Shown here piece by piece: positions 41,918 to 46,795 of a stretch of DNA of 46,795 nucleotides. Each line of letters opens with the position of its first letter. Position 1 is the stretch's first letter. The position numbers and the translations under genes are program-made. The notes under the pieces were generated by a model. That model was given only the letters and a program-made list of their open reading frames with translations, was not told the origin of the DNA and searched no databases. Source of the stretch: Paracoccaceae bacterium (lineage in GTDB: Bacteria; Pseudomonadota; Alphaproteobacteria; Rhodobacterales; Rhodobacteraceae); NCBI GenBank assembly GCA_947468085.1, contig CANIKY010000009.1:1-46795 (forward strand), in the 5' to 3' direction.

Positions 41918-43101
41918 ATGTCGCAAGCCTTCCTGACCTATGTGGCCGCCATCCTCAAAGCGATCGAGGCTGAAGGGATGATGAAACACGAACGCTCCCT
42001 TGAAGGCCCCCAAGGCGCGCGGGTTATGGTGGGCGGGCGCCCGATGCTGAACCTTTGTTCTAATAATTACTTGGGCTTGGCAGATGATCCTCGGCTTATC
42101 ACTGCCGCCAAATCTGCTATGGATAGCCACGGCTACGGCATGGCCTCTGTGCGGTTTATCTGCGGCACGCAGGATCTGCACAAAACGCTGGAAAGCCGCT
42201 TGGCGGAATTTTTGGGTACCGACGATGCCCTGCTGTTTGCCGCCTGCTTTGATGCCAATGGCGCGGTGTTCGAACCCTTGCTGGGAGAGCAAGACGCCGT
42301 GATCTCGGACAGTTTGAACCACGCTTCGATCATCGACGGCATCCGCCTGTGCAAAGCGCGGCGCTTTCGCTTTGCCAACAACGACATGGAAGATTTGCAG
42401 CGCCAGTTGCAAACTGCCCGCGATGGCGGGGCGCGGTTTATCTTGGTGGTGACGGACGGCGTGTTTTCGATGGACGGCAGCTTTGCCAATCTGGCCGATC
42501 TGACGCGGATTGCCGCTGAATACGGCGCTTTGACGATGGTTGATGACTGTCACGCCACGGGCTTTATCGGCCCAAAAGGGCGGGGTACGGCGGCGCAGGC
42601 GGGGGTGAAGGTTGATCTGATGACAGGCACGTTTGGCAAAGCCTTGGGCGGGGCTTTGGGCGGCTATGTCGCGGGTCCGCAAGCGGTGATTGACCTGCTG
42701 CGTCAGCGCGCACGGCCTTATCTGTTTTCCAACGCGCTGCCGCCTGCGGTGGTGGGGGCAGCATTGACCGCGCTGGATCTGGTGGAAAGGGCTGATGACC
42801 TGCGCGCACAATTGGCCAAAAATGCCGCCTATTGGCGGGCAGGATTGAAGGGCTTGGGCTTTAACCTTTTGCCCGGAAGTCACCCTATCGTTCCCGTGAT
42901 GATCGGCGATGCGCCCTTGGCCCAGATATTTGCCAAGGCGCTGGATGCGCAGGGCGTGATGGTCTCGGCGTTTTTCTTCCCCGTGGTGCCGCGTGGACAG
43001 GCCCGTATTCGCACCCAAATGACGGCCGCGCTGACGCGGGAAGATTTAGACTTTGGCCTTGCAGCCTTTGCTGCGTCGGGCCGTGAAACAGGGGTTTTGG
43101 C

Positions 43102-43105
<4 letters not shown>
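41918..43105 (+). CDS. kbl: Glycine C-acetyltransferase (2-amino-3-ketobutyrate CoA ligase)
   Basis: A 395-residue alpha-oxoamine synthase (fold-type I PLP) that splits 2-amino-3-ketobutyrate with CoA to glycine and acetyl-CoA. Motifs are [18 protein letters not shown] near the N-terminus, [64 protein letters not shown] and the PLP lysine in [17 protein letters not shown]. The start at 41918 has AAGGA 8 nt upstream; a longer frame from 41891 overlaps the -10 box. It overlaps tdh by ATGA. With tdh it forms the two-step threonine-to-glycine pathway. Confidence 0.94.
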
Positions 43106-44163
<1,058 letters not shown>

Positions 44164-44505
44164 GAACGCGCATCAACGCGGTCCGCCCCACATCAAGCGA
44201 AAATCATCTGTCCTGGCTGTGCCCATGGATCATCTGCTTTGCTGCACATTTCACTATCAAACTCGCGGAAAAAAACTGCATCACGTCCAAGACTGCGATG
44301 AAAAAGGTGCGCCAGTATCTTGGCGAGGAAGCCGCGAAAGCTTCGCCAGCAGACAGCGAAAATGTTGCATCCGATCCCTATACCGTGCGAACATCGTGTA
44401 ACACAGGCAATTGACCATCCCGGCAGTTGATGGGGCCAGTCTACAAGCGAACTTTGGCAGAGCACAAACCCAACACGTCGTTACAAATAAAGCAAGGCTG
44501 CTTAA
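44164..44505. other. Intergenic region between tdh and the TPR gene, composition boundary
   Basis: No gene is supported in these 342 bp. Several frames of 80-120 codons are open on both strands but lack signals and domains. The start still resembles the core genome; the end is AT-richer and grades into the TPR gene. A small inverted repeat, AAGCA-AGGC-TGCTT (44490-44503), overlaps the AAGG ribosome-binding site of the TPR gene and could reduce its translation. Confidence 0.4.
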
Positions 44506-46602
44506 ATGACACCGCAACAACGTTTCGCTGAACTGGTTGAATTTTATGCACAAAAGCAATTTGAAAAAATGGTGAACAAGGCAACCCAACTGTCTTTGGA
44601 ATACCCCTCGTCGTTTGAGGTTTGGAATATCCTTGCAGCTGGCCAAAAAGCGCTGGGGAACCTAACCGAAGCTGAAAAGGGGTTTCGCAAATCGACTGAG
44701 TTCAATCCGAAATTTTCTGAAGCGTTTTACAATTTGGGAATAACTCTCCATGATCAGGGCAAGTTTGACGAAGCAGTTTTAGCCTATCGCCATGCGTTCG
44801 AAGTAGAGCCACGCCATGCCGCAGCGCACTACAATATGGGCAACACACTGGGGTACCAGAATAAACTTGATGAGGCGGTTGCTGCCTATGCCCATGCAAT
44901 CAAGATTAACCCTGCATATGTCGAGGCATATAGAAACATGGGTAATACGTTGAGAGATCAAGGCAAGTTTGATGAGGCTATTGCAGCCTATCAGACTGCC
45001 ATTTCCCTCAAGCCTGACTGTGCAGAAGCCTATTACAATAATATGGGTATTGCATTCAAGGCACAGGAAAAATTGGATGAAGCGATTGCTGCTTATGCCC
45101 ATGCGCTAGCACTCAAGCCTGACTTTGTGGAAGCTTACAATAATATGGGCATTGCGTTCCAAGAACAGGGCAAACTAGGCGAAGCGATTGCCGCCTATCG
45201 GCGCGCACTTGAGATCAAGCCTGACCTCGCCGCCGCACAGGTTCAAATGCTGCATCTAATGGTTCATCTATTGCAGCAGATATGCGATTTTGAACGGACG
45301 ACGGCGCTTCGAGATTTGAGCGCTACTCTCGGGATTGATACAATGGCATTGCCACCTTTCGCTGCCCTTTCATGGGCAGACAATTCAGAACAACAACTCG
45401 CGCGGTCAAGGAACTGGGCAAGGGAAGAATATCGCCATGCAACATTACAACTTCCTGCACGACCTCAGTCTCGCCCTGCACGCCTCAAGATTGGCTATTT
45501 CAGTGCCGATTTTCATGACCATCCTCTCCTAAGACTTATTTCAGGGTTGTTGAGAGAACACGACAAAAATAGATTTGAAATATTTGCTTTCAGTTATAGT
45601 AAAAATAAGGATGGCGATTTACGTCAACAACTAATTAAGGACGTAGAGCACTTCGTTGACGTGCACGAGTGCTCTGATTCGAAAATTTGTGATCTGGCAC
45701 AGTCGAACGACTTGGATATTGCCATTGACTTGACAGGCTACACACGTCACTCAAGGTCTAGACTATTCCAATTCCGTTTGGCGCCAATCCAGATAAATTA
45801 TCTTGGTTTTCCGGGGTCAATGGGGGCAGATTTCATCGATTACATCGTCGCTGACCCTGTTGTGATCCCAAGAGACCAGCGCCCGTTCTATTCGGAAAAA
45901 GTCATCTATCAGCCGAACTCATATCTGCCCACCGATGATGCGTGCGACATTGCTCAAACGATCACAACTCGCGCCGACTTTGGCTTGCCCGAAGATGCCT
46001 TTGTGTTTTGCTGTTTTAACAATAGCTACAAGATCAGTCCACGTGAGTTCGATATATGGATGCGGGTACTAAGCAAAGTTGAGGGCAGCGTACTATGGCT
46101 GTTCAAAGCAAATAAATGGGCTGAGCAGAACCTGCGCAAAGAGGCGGAACAACGCGGAATCGACCCTTTGCGTCTGATCTTCGCAGACAGAGTGTCGCAA
46201 TCTGAGCATCTTGCCCGCCACAAGCACGCCAACTTATTCATTGATACATTCAACTACAATGCACACACTACTGCCAGCGATGCTCTTTGGTCTGGGCTGC
46301 CTGTTGTTACGAAACAGGGCAATCAATTCGCAGCGCGTGTTGCTGCAAGCCTATTGACCGCTGTTGGATTGCCAGACCTAATTACTACGACTGAAGAAGA
46401 TTATGAAGCATTGATCCTTGAACTTGCAACAAACCGCGAGAAACTCGCGGAGGTCAAAAAAACACTCGACACCAACAGGCTTACGCAGCCTCTATTCGAC
46501 ACGAAGCGCTACGCTCGAGACTTTGAGGCGGGTCTGACAGCGGCTTATGATCTCTATTTTGGTGGTCAAGAACCTCAGGATATTTGGGTAAGGATATCAT
46601 GA
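44506..46602 (+). CDS. TPR-repeat O-GlcNAc-transferase-like protein (SPINDLY type, GT41)
   Basis: A 698-residue protein. Residues about 35-245 form at least six 34-residue tetratricopeptide repeats with phase-conserved AYYNMG..L..QGK.DEAIAAY.HAL...PD (for example AHYNMGNTLGYQNKLDEAV). The C-terminal half matches the bacterial Glyco_transf_41 domain: IGYFSADFHDHPLLRLISG, DIAIDLTGYTRHSRSRLF, APIQINYLGFPGSMG, FNNSYKISPREFDIW, DTFNYNAHTTASDALW and GLPVVTKQG. Such enzymes transfer a sugar to Ser/Thr or another acceptor in the cytoplasm. Codon use is visibly less GC-rich than in kbl-tdh, and an IS3 element follows within 50 bp, so acquisition by transfer is likely. No nucleotide-sugar or flagellin gene lies in view to suggest the acceptor. 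Confidence 0.85.
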   Translation: MTPQQRFAELVEFYAQKQFEKMVNKATQLSLEYPSSFEVWNILAAGQKALGNLTEAEKGFRKSTEFNPKFSEAFYNLGITLHDQGKFDEAVLAYRHAFEVEPRHAAAHYNMGNTLGYQNKLDEAVAAYAHAIKINPAYVEAYRNMGNTLRDQGKFDEAIAAYQTAISLKPDCAEAYYNNMGIAFKAQEKLDEAIAAYAHALALKPDFVEAYNNMGIAFQEQGKLGEAIAAYRRALEIKPDLAAAQVQMLHLMVHLLQQICDFERTTALRDLSATLGIDTMALPPFAALSWADNSEQQLARSRNWAREEYRHATLQLPARPQSRPARLKIGYFSADFHDHPLLRLISGLLREHDKNRFEIFAFSYSKNKDGDLRQQLIKDVEHFVDVHECSDSKICDLAQSNDLDIAIDLTGYTRHSRSRLFQFRLAPIQINYLGFPGSMGADFIDYIVADPVVIPRDQRPFYSEKVIYQPNSYLPTDDACDIAQTITTRADFGLPEDAFVFCCFNNSYKISPREFDIWMRVLSKVEGSVLWLFKANKWAEQNLRKEAEQRGIDPLRLIFADRVSQSEHLARHKHANLFIDTFNYNAHTTASDALWSGLPVVTKQGNQFAARVAASLLTAVGLPDLITTTEEDYEALILELATNREKLAEVKKTLDTNRLTQPLFDTKRYARDFEAGLTAAYDLYFGGQEPQDIWVRIS

Positions 46603-46648
46603 TATTTAGACCGCCCTTCGTTTCGCGTCCCTGTTGACCTCGATATAG

Positions 46649-46795
46649 TGAGGTGGTCGCGGAATTTCGGACCATTTGTTAAGATGGATTTCTTGATGCG
46701 AGAGATGATCCAGAATGATGAAGAGAAAGAACCACGCGCCCGAGTTCAAGGCCAAGGTTGCGCTTGAGGCGATCCGCGAGGAGATGACGCTTTCT
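46649..46795 (+). mobile_element. Left end of an IS3-family insertion sequence (runs off the window)
   Basis: The stretch from TGAGGTGGTCGCGGAATTTC (46649-46668) to the OrfA start resembles the left terminal repeat and leader of an IS3-family element. It begins 46 bp after the TPR gene stop. The right end is outside, so completeness cannot be judged. Confidence 0.55.
46715..46795 (+). CDS. IS3-family transposase OrfA (partial, 5' end only)
   Basis: The first 27 codons are visible, reading MMKRKNHAPEFKAKVALEAI followed by REEMTLS. K(R)N(H)APEFKAKVALEA is the classic N-terminus of the IS3 OrfA helix-turn-helix protein that, with OrfB, makes the transposase. Two adjacent in-frame ATGs (46715 and 46718) are possible starts. 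It is distinct from the decayed OrfA at 34025-34315, which is of another IS3 subgroup. Confidence 0.8.
   Translation, partial: MMKRKNHAPEFKAKVALEAIREEMTLS

Noticed and set aside
41858-43018. Minus-strand open frame (386 codons) opposite kbl
   Set aside because: Shadow of kbl; composition and lack of signals.

Overview
The window looks like a chromosomal segment of an alphaproteobacterium of the order Rhodobacterales (Roseobacter/Rhodobacter relatives). The reasons are its GC-rich coding, the gene order tpa-tauR-xsc known from Rhodobacter capsulatus, a cytoplasmic SoeABC sulfite dehydrogenase as in Ruegeria pomeroyi, a RamA-like ASKHA protein, and a Tdh of the type without the structural-zinc cysteines. 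All calls come from reading the sequence; no database search was run.

1-6872 (minus strand): a tightly packed galactose/galactoside operon of De Ley-Doudoroff type. It runs dgoK, dgoA, an SMP-30-type lactonase, a GH42 beta-galactosidase and a small SIS-domain protein, mostly with ATGA overlaps. After a hairpin it continues into a polar-amino-acid-type ABC transporter (ATPase, periplasmic binding protein, permease cut by the window edge).

6974-20144 (plus strand): the core of the window, a taurine dissimilation locus: tpa, tauR, xsc, an FAD oxidoreductase, a phosphonatase-like HAD enzyme, a TauE-type exporter, ackA and soeABC. Taurine nitrogen would go to alanine (Tpa). Sulfoacetaldehyde would be split to acetyl phosphate and sulfite (Xsc). 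Acetyl phosphate would give ATP and acetate (AckA), and sulfite would be oxidised to sulfate (SoeABC). Between xsc and tauE sit two genes that look like a 2-aminoethylphosphonate module, so this appears to be a hybrid C2-sulfonate/C2-phosphonate operon. A direct-repeat element upstream of tpa recurs with the same 23-bp register inside the last codons of tauR, just before xsc. A copper-type P1B-ATPase follows at 20229-22532.

22738-29167 (minus): housekeeping genes rplY, pth and truA, then a SulP anion transporter and acsA. The last two could handle sulfate and acetate, the end products of the taurine locus. 29485-33775 (plus): cysK, an MscS-family channel and alaX, overlapping by ATGA.

33778-38970: an accessory zone. 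It holds fused IS5 and IS3 remnants, an EamA permease, a secreted protein of unknown function, decayed ORFs, an orphan membrane protein, a probable tyrosine-integrase fragment, a very AT-rich stretch and an IS256 remnant. It ends at the 3' side of tRNA-Gly(CCC) at 38990-39063. 39099-44163: a flavodoxin-fold reductase, a corrinoid-activating ASKHA protein, and divergently kbl-tdh for threonine breakdown with a clear promoter. 44506-46602: a TPR/O-GlcNAc-transferase-like (SPINDLY-type) protein in visibly lower-GC DNA, followed by the left end of an IS3-family element that runs off the window.
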